Source of the DNA: an uncultured Eubacteriales bacterium
GTDB taxonomy: Bacteria; Bacillota; Clostridia; Oscillospirales; Acutalibacteraceae
DNA: 20,840 bases
NCBI GenBank assembly: GCA_934486755.1
Contig: CAKSQT010000029.1
Coordinates: 1-20,840 of the forward strand
Direction: 5' to 3'
Position numbers and translations under genes: made by a program. The first letter of the stretch is position 1, and each line of letters begins with the position of its first letter. This document shows positions 6,616 through 13,806 of this stretch, piece by piece. Below the pieces are notes generated by a model. It was not told the DNA's origin. It did not search any database and saw only the letters and a program-made list of their open reading frames with translations.

Positions 6616-9195
6616 ATGTCTAAACACGAAAGCGTAAGCTGGCCGAAGGACGAAGAAACAAACATTGTCCCCGTTGAAATAGTTGACGAGGTAAGGACCA
6701 GCTTTTTGCAGTATTCAATGTCGGTTATAGTAAGCCGTGCTTTGCCCGACGTAAGGGACGGTCTTAAACCCGTTCACAGAAGAATACTTTACACAATGTA
6801 TGAAAACGGATTAACGCCCGACAAGGCGTACCGTAAGTGCGCCGATACCGTCGGCGCCGTTTTGGGACGTTATCATCCGCACGGCGACGCCAGCGTTTAT
6901 GACGCAATGGTAAGAATGGCGCAGGACTTTTCTTTGCGCTATCCTATGATAGACGGTCACGGAAACTTCGGTAATATCGACGGTTTCCCTGCGGCTGCCT
7001 ACCGTTATACCGAATCTAAAATGAGCAAGCTCGCTATGCACATGCTGGACGATATTGATAAAGAAACCGTTCAGTTTATGCCGAACTATGACGACCGTTT
7101 GAAAGAGCCTACCGTTCTTCCCGCCCGTTTTCCGAGCCTTTTGGTAAACGGCTCCTCGGGTATCGCAGTTGGTATGGCTACCAATATTCCTCCGCACAAT
7201 TTGGGCGAGGTTATTGACGGTATGTGCTGTCTTATCGACAATCCCGACGCCGAGCTTGCCGATATATGCCAATATATAAAGGGACCCGACTTCCCGACGG
7301 GCGGCATAATTATGGGCCACGCGGGAATAAGGGCGGCTTACGCTACGGGCAGAGGTAAGATAACCGTAAGAGGTAAGACCGAAATAGAAGAACGTCAGGG
7401 CGGACGGTTTAGGATAGTTATAACCGAAATTCCCTACGTTGTAAGAAAACAGGACCTTGTTAAAAATATTTACGATTTGGCGGCTGAAAAGCGCGTTGAG
7501 GGAATTGAGGACGTTGTTGACTACTCCTCAAAGCGCGACGGCGGCATTAAAATTATCGTTGACATCAAGCGTGACGCAAATCCGCAGGTCGTTCTTAACA
7601 AGCTGTTCGCTTATACGCAGTTGCAGACGACATTCGGCGTTAATATGCTGGCTCTCGTAAACGGCGAGCCGAAGATACTCACCCTTAAAGATATGCTGCA
7701 AAATTATATCGATTTCCAGTGCGAGATAGTTGAAAACCGCACCAGATTCGATATGCGTAAGGCGCAGGAAAGGGCGCATATTTTAGAGGGCTTAAAGGTA
7801 GCGCTTGACTTTATCGACGAGGTTATCAAAATTATCCGCGCAAGCAAGACCATTCCCGAAAGCAAGGCGGCTCTTTCCGACCGCTTCGGGCTTGACGATA
7901 TACAGACCACCGCAATCGTTCAGATGCAGTTAGGTAAGCTGTCGGGTCTTGAAAAACAGAAAATTCTTGACGAATTAAAGGAAAAGCTCGACTTTATAAA
8001 GGAATGTAAGGAAATACTTGCTTCCCACACGCGTATACTTGATATAGTTAAGACCGAGGCGCTCAATCTGCGCGATAAGTTTGCGGACGACCGCCGTACC
8101 GAGATAACCACCGTTTCGGGCGAGGTTGACATTGAAGACCTCATTCCCGAGGAGGAATGTGTTATCACCAAGACCGAAAACGGATATATCAAGCGTTTGC
8201 CGTCCGATACGTATAACGTTCAGCACCGCGGCGGCAGAGGAATTACGGGTATGACCACAAGGGAAGACGACATTGTTGAGAATATGTTTGTCTGCTCGTC
8301 GCACGATTATATAATGATGTTCTCAAACCTCGGACGTATGTATAGAATTAAGGCTTACGAGATACCAGAGGGCAGCAGAACATCAAAGGGTATGAACATA
8401 GTAAACATACTTCCGCTAATGCCCGACGAGAAGATTAATATTATACTTCCTGCCTCCGAGCTTGATGAAGAAAAGCTGATTTGTATGGTTACCAAAAAGG
8501 GTATCATCAAGCGCACGCGTTTGTCGGAATTCAGGAACACCCGCAAGAGCGGTATTATAGCTATTTCGATAGACGAGGACGACGAGCTTACCTTTGTTAA
8601 GCTGACCGATGGAGGTTCAAACCTGCTTATTGCCACCAAAAAGGGTATGGCTATACAGTTTAACGAGAATGACGTCCGCGCTATGGGCAGAAACGCCCGC
8701 GGCGTTAAGGCGATAACTATGAAAGACGGCGACTATGTCGTCGCTATGGAAGTGACCGACGAAAACACGCGTCTTCTCACCGTTACAGAAACAGGATTCG
8801 GCAGAATCAGTCCTATTTCGGATTACAGGGTGCAGTCAAGAGGCGGCAGAGGTCTTATAAACTACCGTGTTGAAAAATACGGCGACGTTGCGGCGGTTCT
8901 CTCGGTAACTGATGACGACGATATTATAATGATAGCCTCAAACGGCATTATAATCCGTATCTACGGCGGCGATATTTCCGAATTTGCAAGACCCGCAAAG
9001 GGCGTTAAGATAATGCGCGTTGCCGAGGGCGAACGCATACTCTCGGTTGCTTCCGCGGAACACGATGAAAACGAAGTGAACGACGCACCCGAGGCGGCGG
9101 ACGCTGATTCGGGCGACGTAGGCGAACCTGAACCCGAAAATTCTGATGAATCGGCAGACGGGCAGGAGCCTGAAAATGCAAATGATGAGGAATAA
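6616..9195 (+). CDS. gyrA: DNA gyrase subunit A
   Basis: GyrA carries the DNA-cleaving tyrosine and the DNA-wrapping C-terminal domain of gyrase. The 859 residues include DGLKPVHRRILYTM (48-61), the quinolone-determining region around HPHGDASVYD (87-96) and the catalytic Tyr131 in AAYRYTE. A GyrA-box-like QHRGGRG (536-542) replaces the usual QRRGGKG, with a second QSRGGRG later in the beta-pinwheel domain. The last 40-45 residues are a strongly acidic tail rich in Glu, Asp and Asn. Position 92 is Ala, where E. coli Ser83 lies; Asp96 (E. coli Asp87) is kept. GGGG precedes the ATG. A hairpin follows 30 bases after the stop. Confidence 0.98.
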   Translation: MSKHESVSWPKDEETNIVPVEIVDEVRTSFLQYSMSVIVSRALPDVRDGLKPVHRRILYTMYENGLTPDKAYRKCADTVGAVLGRYHPHGDASVYDAMVRMAQDFSLRYPMIDGHGNFGNIDGFPAAAYRYTESKMSKLAMHMLDDIDKETVQFMPNYDDRLKEPTVLPARFPSLLVNGSSGIAVGMATNIPPHNLGEVIDGMCCLIDNPDAELADICQYIKGPDFPTGGIIMGHAGIRAAYATGRGKITVRGKTEIEERQGGRFRIVITEIPYVVRKQDLVKNIYDLAAEKRVEGIEDVVDYSSKRDGGIKIIVDIKRDANPQVVLNKLFAYTQLQTTFGVNMLALVNGEPKILTLKDMLQNYIDFQCEIVENRTRFDMRKAQERAHILEGLKVALDFIDEVIKIIRASKTIPESKAALSDRFGLDDIQTTAIVQMQLGKLSGLEKQKILDELKEKLDFIKECKEILASHTRILDIVKTEALNLRDKFADDRRTEITTVSGEVDIEDLIPEEECVITKTENGYIKRLPSDTYNVQHRGGRGITGMTTREDDIVENMFVCSSHDYIMMFSNLGRMYRIKAYEIPEGSRTSKGMNIVNILPLMPDEKINIILPASELDEEKLICMVTKKGIIKRTRLSEFRNTRKSGIIAISIDEDDELTFVKLTDGGSNLLIATKKGMAIQFNENDVRAMGRNARGVKAITMKDGDYVVAMEVTDENTRLLTVTETGFGRISPISDYRVQSRGGRGLINYRVEKYGDVAAVLSVTDDDDIIMIASNGIIIRIYGGDISEFARPAKGVKIMRVAEGERILSVASAEHDENEVNDAPEAADADSGDVGEPEPENSDESADGQEPENANDEE

Positions 9196-9225
9196 AAAGC
9201 GGTAATAAACTCAGAAAGGCGGAAA

Positions 9226-9253
9226 AAAGCGGAGAAAAACTATTCTCCGCTTT
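9226..9253 (+). terminator. Hairpin between gyrA and the CAAX protease gene
   Basis: AAAGCGGAGAA (9226-9236) and TTCTCCGCTTT (9243-9253) form a perfect 11-bp stem with a six-base loop. The only T run is inside the stem and the next gene's ATG is at 9260. It may be a partial terminator or a leader structure rather than a full stop. Confidence 0.6.
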
Positions 9254-9259
9254 GTACCT

Positions 9260-10288
9260 ATGGAAGAATATAATCCTCAGTTTGACGGTGAAAATCCTCA
9301 AAAACAGTATGTGACCTATATTCCGTTCGGAATGTCGCCCGAGGAATACGAAAACAAGAAAAAAATAAAGCGCTCCGCGCTTTGCGCAGGCATTTGCTTT
9401 ACCTTTATCACCCTGTTTTCGGTCGTTTGGGCGCTTTGCTACTACTTTGTTATGGGCAAATTTGGCTTTACCTCTCAAAAGGCGTATGAAATAATATCCG
9501 AGCCTGCCGTTTTGCAGGTTGTTCAGGTAGTTTTGTCCTCGTTTATGTTTACCGTGCCGTTTATATTCGTTTATAAGGCGGGCGGAGAGAGGATAAGTGA
9601 TATTGTTGCTCTTAAAAAACCCGTAAAGGGAATGTTTTTACCCTATTTTCTGATAGGGGCGGCGGTTTGCGTTTTTGCAAACCTTTCGGTTTCCTCGGCA
9701 GGACAGATTTTTGAGCGTTTCGGAATAAACTATTCGGTAGACGACGGCGGCGACCCGAAAGGACTTTTCGGTTTTTTGCTTATGCTTATTTCAACCGCAA
9801 TAGTTCCCCCGCTTGTTGAAGAATTTGCGTGCAGGGGAGTTCTGCTCGGCAGTCTTAAAAAATACGGCGAGAGCTTTGCGATTATAGTTTCGGCTCTGCT
9901 TTTCGGCACGGTACACGGCAATTTCGACCAGATGCCGTTTGCGTTTATCGTCGGACTGATACTCGGATTTATAACCGTTAAAACGGGAACTATCGCCGTG
10001 TCGATAGCCGTCCACTCGTTCAATAATCTGGTTTCGGTGGTTTACAGCTATCTCAACCTTTCAAACGATTTACGCGGAATGCTTTTAATGTTGCTGTATT
10101 CAATAGTTCTTATTTTCGGCACATTGGGCGTTTTCTTGCTTTGCAGGCGTGATGAAAACGCTTTCAGCCTTAAAAGCGACAGTTCGGGAGTCGCAGAAAA
10201 ACTGAAATATAAGTGGTTTTTCACATCTCCCGCGATAATTATTTTTATAGTTATTTGTTTAATAAATGCCGTGAGGTATTTTAATTAA
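9260..10288 (+). CDS. CPBP (CAAX/Rce1-type) intramembrane metalloprotease family protein
   Basis: CPBP proteins are multi-pass membrane proteases; in Firmicutes many have no known substrate and some give bacteriocin immunity. The 342 residues show a hydrophilic N-terminus (1-37), about eight hydrophobic segments, and the three family motifs. These are EEFACR (187-192, motif EExxxR), FGTVH (215-219, with His219), and HSFNN (252-256, HxxxN). All presumed zinc or catalytic residues are therefore present. The ATG chosen has no visible ribosome-binding site and lies only 7 bases after a strong hairpin. The next in-frame Met25 has none either, so the start is the weakest part of this call. It is followed by a membrane protein and tadA on the same strand. 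Confidence 0.87.
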   Translation: MEEYNPQFDGENPQKQYVTYIPFGMSPEEYENKKKIKRSALCAGICFTFITLFSVVWALCYYFVMGKFGFTSQKAYEIISEPAVLQVVQVVLSSFMFTVPFIFVYKAGGERISDIVALKKPVKGMFLPYFLIGAAVCVFANLSVSSAGQIFERFGINYSVDDGGDPKGLFGFLLMLISTAIVPPLVEEFACRGVLLGSLKKYGESFAIIVSALLFGTVHGNFDQMPFAFIVGLILGFITVKTGTIAVSIAVHSFNNLVSVVYSYLNLSNDLRGMLLMLLYSIVLIFGTLGVFLLCRRDENAFSLKSDSSGVAEKLKYKWFFTSPAIIIFIVICLINAVRYFN

Positions 10289-10309
10289 AAGTATATTGGG
10301 GGAATTATT

Positions 10310-11086
10310 ATGTACGCAAATCCTTTCATTAATTTTGCCGAAGATATTGATTTCGGCGGATTATCTGCGGCGCTTAACGCAATTTTCATTTTCCTTTCGT
10401 TCTATTTTCTTTTTGTATTTATAGCCATTGCGGCGGGAGTTGTGCTTTATTATCTCAACGCCGTGGGAATTTACAAGATGTCGGTCTCGGCAGGTATTAA
10501 AAACCCGTGGTACAGCTTTATCCCGTTTTTTGACGCAATAGCTCTCGGTAGACTTGCCGAAAAATATCAAAAGAAAAACGGCGCAAGGTCTGCTAAATTC
10601 AGTATCATTCTGTTGGTATTAAAAATCGCATACGAGCTGACCGCCGTTGTTATGATATTCCTTATGATGTTCAGCGTAGGCAACACAGTTATTATCATCG
10701 CGGCGCGCGGTGCGATAACGAATGACACCTCGGCTGTAATTTCGGGTCTTGCGGCATTGCTTCCGTATATCGTATCGGTTTTGGTTTTCTGCGCGGTAGC
10801 GATTGCTTATAAGGTATTCTGCTATATAGCGTTATGGCGTGTCTTCGGAATATTTGACAGCAAGAACGCCACCGCTTATACCGTGCTTTCGGTATTCTTC
10901 TCGTTTTTGGCTCCTATCTTCGTGTTTGTTATGCGTGATAAAAAACCGCAGTACACCTATGCGGAGCGTATTCAGATCCGCACTATGAATAATTTTCATA
11001 CCGTTTACAGCGAGCCTGCGCCTATCGCTGATGAAAACGCCGCCGAAAATACCGAAAATGCTGAAAATACAGAACAAGGCGAGTAA
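10310..11086 (+). CDS. Multi-pass membrane protein of unknown function
   Basis: The 258 residues are mostly hydrophobic with about five or six likely membrane segments, roughly 25-50, 68-80, 96-122, 140-175 and 190-208. The segment NPWYSFIPFFDAIALGRLAE (65-84) resembles conserved loops of uncharacterised Firmicute membrane proteins annotated as DUF5684-like; I am not certain of that family. The cytosolic tail is polar and ends in an imperfect AENTENAENTE repeat, which looks like low-complexity sequence. A GGGGG ribosome-binding sequence precedes the ATG. The gene lies 21 bases after the CPBP protease and 12 before tadA, so the three are probably co-transcribed. No function should be assigned from sequence alone. 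Confidence 0.8.
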   Translation: MYANPFINFAEDIDFGGLSAALNAIFIFLSFYFLFVFIAIAAGVVLYYLNAVGIYKMSVSAGIKNPWYSFIPFFDAIALGRLAEKYQKKNGARSAKFSIILLVLKIAYELTAVVMIFLMMFSVGNTVIIIAARGAITNDTSAVISGLAALLPYIVSVLVFCAVAIAYKVFCYIALWRVFGIFDSKNATAYTVLSVFFSFLAPIFVFVMRDKKPQYTYAERIQIRTMNNFHTVYSEPAPIADENAAENTENAENTEQGE

Positions 11087-11098
11087 CGGGGTGTTTTC

Positions 11099-11548
11099 TT
11101 GGACAGAAAATTTATGGACCGCGCGCTGACCCTCGCTTTCGAGGCGGCGGAAAAGGGCGAAGTCCCCGTCGGAGCGGTCATAGTTAAAAACGGCGAAATT
11201 ATAGCCGAGGGCAGAAACAGGCGTGAGGAAAAGAAAAACGCCCTGTCCCACGCCGAGATAGAGGCTATAAACACCGCCTGTAAAAAACTTAAAAGCTGGC
11301 GGCTTGACGGGTGCGAGCTTTACGTCACCCTTGAACCCTGCCCTATGTGTACGGGCGCTATAATAAACGCACGCATAAAGACCGTGATTTTCGGCGCGTA
11401 TGACAGCAAGGCAGGTAGTATGGACAGCGTTATAAATCTGTGCGACTATCCATATAACCACAAGCCCGAAATATACGGCGGTATTTGTGAGGACGAATGT
11501 ATAGCCGTTATGCAGAGATTTTTTAAGGGTTTAAGAAAAGAACAATAG
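11099..11548 (+). CDS. tadA: tRNA-specific adenosine deaminase TadA
   Basis: TadA converts A34 to inosine in the anticodon of tRNA-Arg(ACG), a zinc-dependent reaction essential for decoding. The 149 residues hold the cytidine-deaminase-type site: His51-Ala-Glu53 (zinc ligand and proton shuttle) and Pro80-Cys81-Pro-Met-Cys84 (the other two zinc ligands). The tail is the usual alpha-helical RNA-contacting end. I chose the TTG at 11099 because GGGGTG (11088-11093) lies 5 bases upstream; the first ATG (11114) lacks a ribosome-binding site. A strong terminator follows the stop. Confidence 0.93.
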   Translation: MDRKFMDRALTLAFEAAEKGEVPVGAVIVKNGEIIAEGRNRREEKKNALSHAEIEAINTACKKLKSWRLDGCELYVTLEPCPMCTGAIINARIKTVIFGAYDSKAGSMDSVINLCDYPYNHKPEIYGGICEDECIAVMQRFFKGLRKEQ

Positions 11549-11567
11549 AATTGCAATGTGTAAATAG

Positions 11568-11605
11568 AAAACGTAGGATTTCAATATACGAAATCCTACG
11601 TTTTT
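11568..11605 (+). terminator. Rho-independent terminator after tadA
   Basis: A perfect 15-bp stem (11568-11582 with 11590-11604), core ACGTAGGATTTC / GAAATCCTACGT, has a seven-base loop and ends in TTTTT on the plus strand. It lies between tadA and the convergent XRE gene; the A run at its left foot gives some U on the minus strand too, so it may serve both. Confidence 0.9.
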
Positions 11606-11619
11606 AAGTATTTGATTTA

Positions 11620-11886
11620 TTATTTATTAAATATCTTTTCGGGATATTCGGCATAGTTTAAAAGGTCACCAGCGTTAACGTCAAGCGCGTCGGACAGGGC
11701 GTATAACACTTCCAACGAAAAAGAACTTGATGTGCCTGGTGCCTCAATAACACTCAAAAATGTACGGCTTATACCCGCTTTTTCGGAAAGCTGTTCCTGC
11801 GTCATATTTCTCATTCTTCTCAAAGTCGCGATAGCAATGCCCAATTGATTTATTTTATCGCGGTAATCAAACTTTTTGTTGTCCAT
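11620..11886 (-). CDS. Small XRE-family transcriptional regulator
   Basis: The protein is 88 residues from the ATG at 11886-11884. It is nearly all a helix-turn-helix of the Cro/CI type: ATLRRMRNMTQEQLSEKAGI, then SRTFLSVIE with the recognition helix, and a closing LYALSDALDV helix. The loop after IE is unusual (APGTSSSFSLEVL where GxxxPSLETL is usual). I chose this ATG over the GTG three codons upstream because GAGGTG, which contains that GTG, is spaced 6 bases from the ATG as a ribosome-binding site. It faces away from the RNA-like transcript at 11992-12136 and shares the promoter region with it, so it may control that transcript as well as itself (inference). Confidence 0.85.
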   Translation of the reverse strand: MDNKKFDYRDKINQLGIAIATLRRMRNMTQEQLSEKAGISRTFLSVIEAPGTSSSFSLEVLYALSDALDVNAGDLLNYAEYPEKIFNK

Positions 11887-11909
11887 AATATACACCTCAA
11901 TTCTTATTA

Positions 11910-11915
11910 ATTATA
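11910..11915 (-). promoter_or_regulatory. Probable -10 element of the XRE gene
   Basis: On the minus strand the sequence is TATAAT, 24 bases upstream of the chosen ATG, with a weak TAGAAA at -35 spacing of 17. It is placed suitably but the -35 is poor. Confidence 0.5.
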
Positions 11916-11956
11916 TTTTCTAATAAAAATTTTTTCTACTATCCACGACTTTGCTA

Positions 11957-11985
11957 TTGACTTGAACACATTGCAAGTGTATAAT
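11957..11985 (+). promoter_or_regulatory. Near-consensus sigma-A promoter reading into a non-coding region
   Basis: TTGACT (11957-11962), 17 bases, TATAAT (11980-11985). It points away from the XRE gene, and no convincing coding sequence lies downstream before the convergent flippase gene. The spacer contains an imperfect repeat ACTTG...CAAGT that could be an operator. Confidence 0.8.
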
Positions 11986-11991
11986 TAGTAT

Positions 11992-12136
11992 AGCATTTGC
12001 TAAGCGTTTTATACAAATGCAAACTAAGATTCCCTGTGACGGGGGAGTTTTTAAATATCAGACTGGCTTCTTTTCTATGTGTGCTCATTATTTACAGTCT
12101 GTGATTAAAAACTCTCTCATCAGAGGGAATCTGTTT
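11992..12136 (+). ncRNA. Putative structured small RNA with a long terminal hairpin
   Basis: Starting just after a near-consensus promoter, the region folds into a small 5' hairpin (GCATTTG 11993-11999 with CAAATGC 12014-12020). It then forms a long rod: 12027-12054 pairs with 12105-12132 through 28 positions with only two single mismatches and two G-U pairs. After a small internal loop, CAGACTG (12059-12065) pairs with CAGTCTG (12095-12101), leaving a 29-base loop. TTTATTATTATT follows, so the outer helix may also terminate transcription from both sides. I do not recognise the family. It is too short and lacks the large central bubble expected of 6S RNA, and it lacks the SRP apical loop. A terminator-only role for the flippase gene is the main alternative. 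Confidence 0.55.
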
Positions 12137-12149
12137 ATTATTATTAATT

Positions 12150-13673
12150 TTATTTTATTACATTTAATATATCGTCCTTTGAGATACAGCCGAACAGAAA
12201 TAACAGCATTATGTATACGGGTATGCAAACGGCACACAAAAGTATTATGTAAACCAATATCGGCAGAGCAAAAAGGTTGGCGGTAACCGAATTAAAGGTT
12301 AAAACGACAGCCAGAGCCGAAAACAGCGGTAAAACAATGTTTCCGACTATTTTAAACTCGGCGCCGCTCACCTTTAACAGTCTTCCGACGTTCATAACGC
12401 AGGTCAAAAGGTTTGAAAAATACATTATGCCGATAAACCCGTCAAGTCCGTGTTTTGGGAGCGCCAGCAGAATAAGAATTATCCGCAAAGAGGAGTCGCA
12501 CACGGCGGTGCGAAAGGTAAAGGTCTGTTGGTCGAGACCCTTTAAAATTCCGTCGGAAACGCTGTCGAGGTACATAAGCGGAACGATAGGCGACAGCGCG
12601 CGCAAAAGATAGCCTACCTGTCGGTTGTTGTAGATGAGAATTCCTATATCCTCGCCCGCCACGAAGAAGACCGCCGCGAAAATATATGACATTAAGGCGG
12701 TCAGCTTTAAAATGTTTTCGGCGGCGGACTTAACAAGCCCACGCCTGCCGCAGGCGGCGGCTTCGGACATTTCGGGTATAAGCAGGGTTGAAAGCGAATT
12801 TAAAAGGGTTGACGGGAAAAACAGTATGGGCAGAGCCATTCCCTTTATCATACCGAATTGGGATAACGCATTTTCTCCCGAACGGGGGCATTTTGAAAGG
12901 CATTTCGGAACGAGAACATTCTCGGCTGTTCTTAAAGCGGTGTTGAGATAACGCCCCGCGGTTATGGGAACCGAAATATGCAGAATTTGTTTCACTATCG
13001 CATACGGAGGGCGCGTTCTGCCCGAAAGCCCGTTTAAAGAGCGTTTATCGCGGAAATAGACAATCGCCAATATCGTGCAGGAGGCGGCTTCGGCGACCGT
13101 ATCGCCTGCCAACACCGCTCCGCAGCAGTAGGCAAGACCGTAGGGCATATATTTTTTTACAAGCAAAACGACCAAAAGTATGCGTATTCCCTGCTCCGCT
13201 ATCTGCGTAAGCGAGCCAGGGGAGGCTTTTCGCCGCGCTATAAAATATCCGCGCAGGCAGGAAGAAACGCCCATAAACGGCAGAGAGAAAGAGAGTATCT
13301 TCATAGCGGGCACGGCGCGCATATCGCCGAGAAATCGGTTTGCTATAAAGGGCGCGCCGAAGTATATCAGCGCCACCGATAAAAACGCTATTAAAAGCGT
13401 GAGTTCAATACTTCTTTTAAGTATCCTTACCGTGCCTTTGCGGCTCCCAAGCGCCAATTCATCTGCCGCAAGGCGTGTGACGGCGGTGCATATACCCGAT
13501 GTTGCAAAGGTTGACGCAAGAACATACACCGAAAAAACAAGCTGATAAAGTCCCACGCCCTCGGACCCTATCCCCGCGGCAAGCCAAACCTTAAAAATAA
13601 TACCGACAAATCGCAAAATCAGCGAAGAAACCGTCATAATTGCGGCGTTTTTTATGAAAACGGTCTTTTTCAT
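12150..13673 (-). CDS. SpoVB-like oligosaccharide/lipid flippase (MATE/MVF superfamily)
   Basis: The 507 residues from the ATG at 13673-13671 (MKKTVFIKNAAIMTVSSLIL) form about 14 membrane segments. The pattern is that of stage V sporulation protein B and related polysaccharide flippases. Family hallmarks are the first-helix region with GxxxKxWLAAGIGSEGVGLYQL (residues about 24-45) and the repeated pairs of helices across two halves. Such proteins move lipid-linked cell-wall or cortex precursors outward; SpoVB is needed for spore cortex formation in Bacillus, but many Clostridia have several paralogues. The open frame extends 49 codons further upstream, but that part overlaps the divergent promoter region and lacks family similarity. 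GGGGGAAG lies upstream of the ATG, somewhat far. The gene is convergent with the putative RNA and divergent from rarA. Confidence 0.87.
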   Translation of the reverse strand: MKKTVFIKNAAIMTVSSLILRFVGIIFKVWLAAGIGSEGVGLYQLVFSVYVLASTFATSGICTAVTRLAADELALGSRKGTVRILKRSIELTLLIAFLSVALIYFGAPFIANRFLGDMRAVPAMKILSFSLPFMGVSSCLRGYFIARRKASPGSLTQIAEQGIRILLVVLLVKKYMPYGLAYCCGAVLAGDTVAEAASCTILAIVYFRDKRSLNGLSGRTRPPYAIVKQILHISVPITAGRYLNTALRTAENVLVPKCLSKCPRSGENALSQFGMIKGMALPILFFPSTLLNSLSTLLIPEMSEAAACGRRGLVKSAAENILKLTALMSYIFAAVFFVAGEDIGILIYNNRQVGYLLRALSPIVPLMYLDSVSDGILKGLDQQTFTFRTAVCDSSLRIILILLALPKHGLDGFIGIMYFSNLLTCVMNVGRLLKVSGAEFKIVGNIVLPLFSALAVVLTFNSVTANLFALPILVYIILLCAVCIPVYIMLLFLFGCISKDDILNVIK

Positions 13674-13703
13674 ACCTATATACTTCCCCCGTTTAGTGTG
13701 ACA

Positions 13704-13717
13704 ACTGTAATTACAGT
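13704..13717. promoter_or_regulatory. 14-bp perfect palindrome, candidate operator
   Basis: ACTGTAATTACAGT is a perfect inverted repeat in the 133-bp divergent spacer between the flippase gene and rarA, 31 bases from the flippase ATG and 33 bases upstream of the rarA -35. Next to it, CATACATA on the minus strand (13727-13720) resembles a sigma-E -10, but no -35 fits at the right spacing. Confidence 0.45.
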
Positions 13718-13749
13718 AATATGTATGCAAAAGGCGGTGTTTTAATGTA

Positions 13750-13778
13750 TTGAAAAATACGCGCGGAGCGACTATAAT
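13750..13778 (+). promoter_or_regulatory. Sigma-A promoter of the rarA operon
   Basis: TTGAAA (13750-13755), 17 bases, TATAAT (13773-13778). The predicted start near 13785 leaves a leader of about 22-28 bases carrying the AAGGGA ribosome-binding site. Confidence 0.85.
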
Positions 13779-13806
13779 ATAATTATGAAATCGGGCGAAG
13801 GGAAGA

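Noticed and set aside
10832..11461. Open frame of 209 codons on the minus strand
   Set aside because: It runs antisense across the membrane protein and tadA, both better supported.
11992..12136. 6S RNA or SRP RNA
   Set aside because: The rod is too short and lacks the large central bubble of 6S; the SRP apical loop motif is absent.
12240..13000. Plus-strand open frames of 105-121 codons opposite the flippase gene
   Set aside because: No motifs and no ribosome-binding sites; they follow from codon bias of the real gene.
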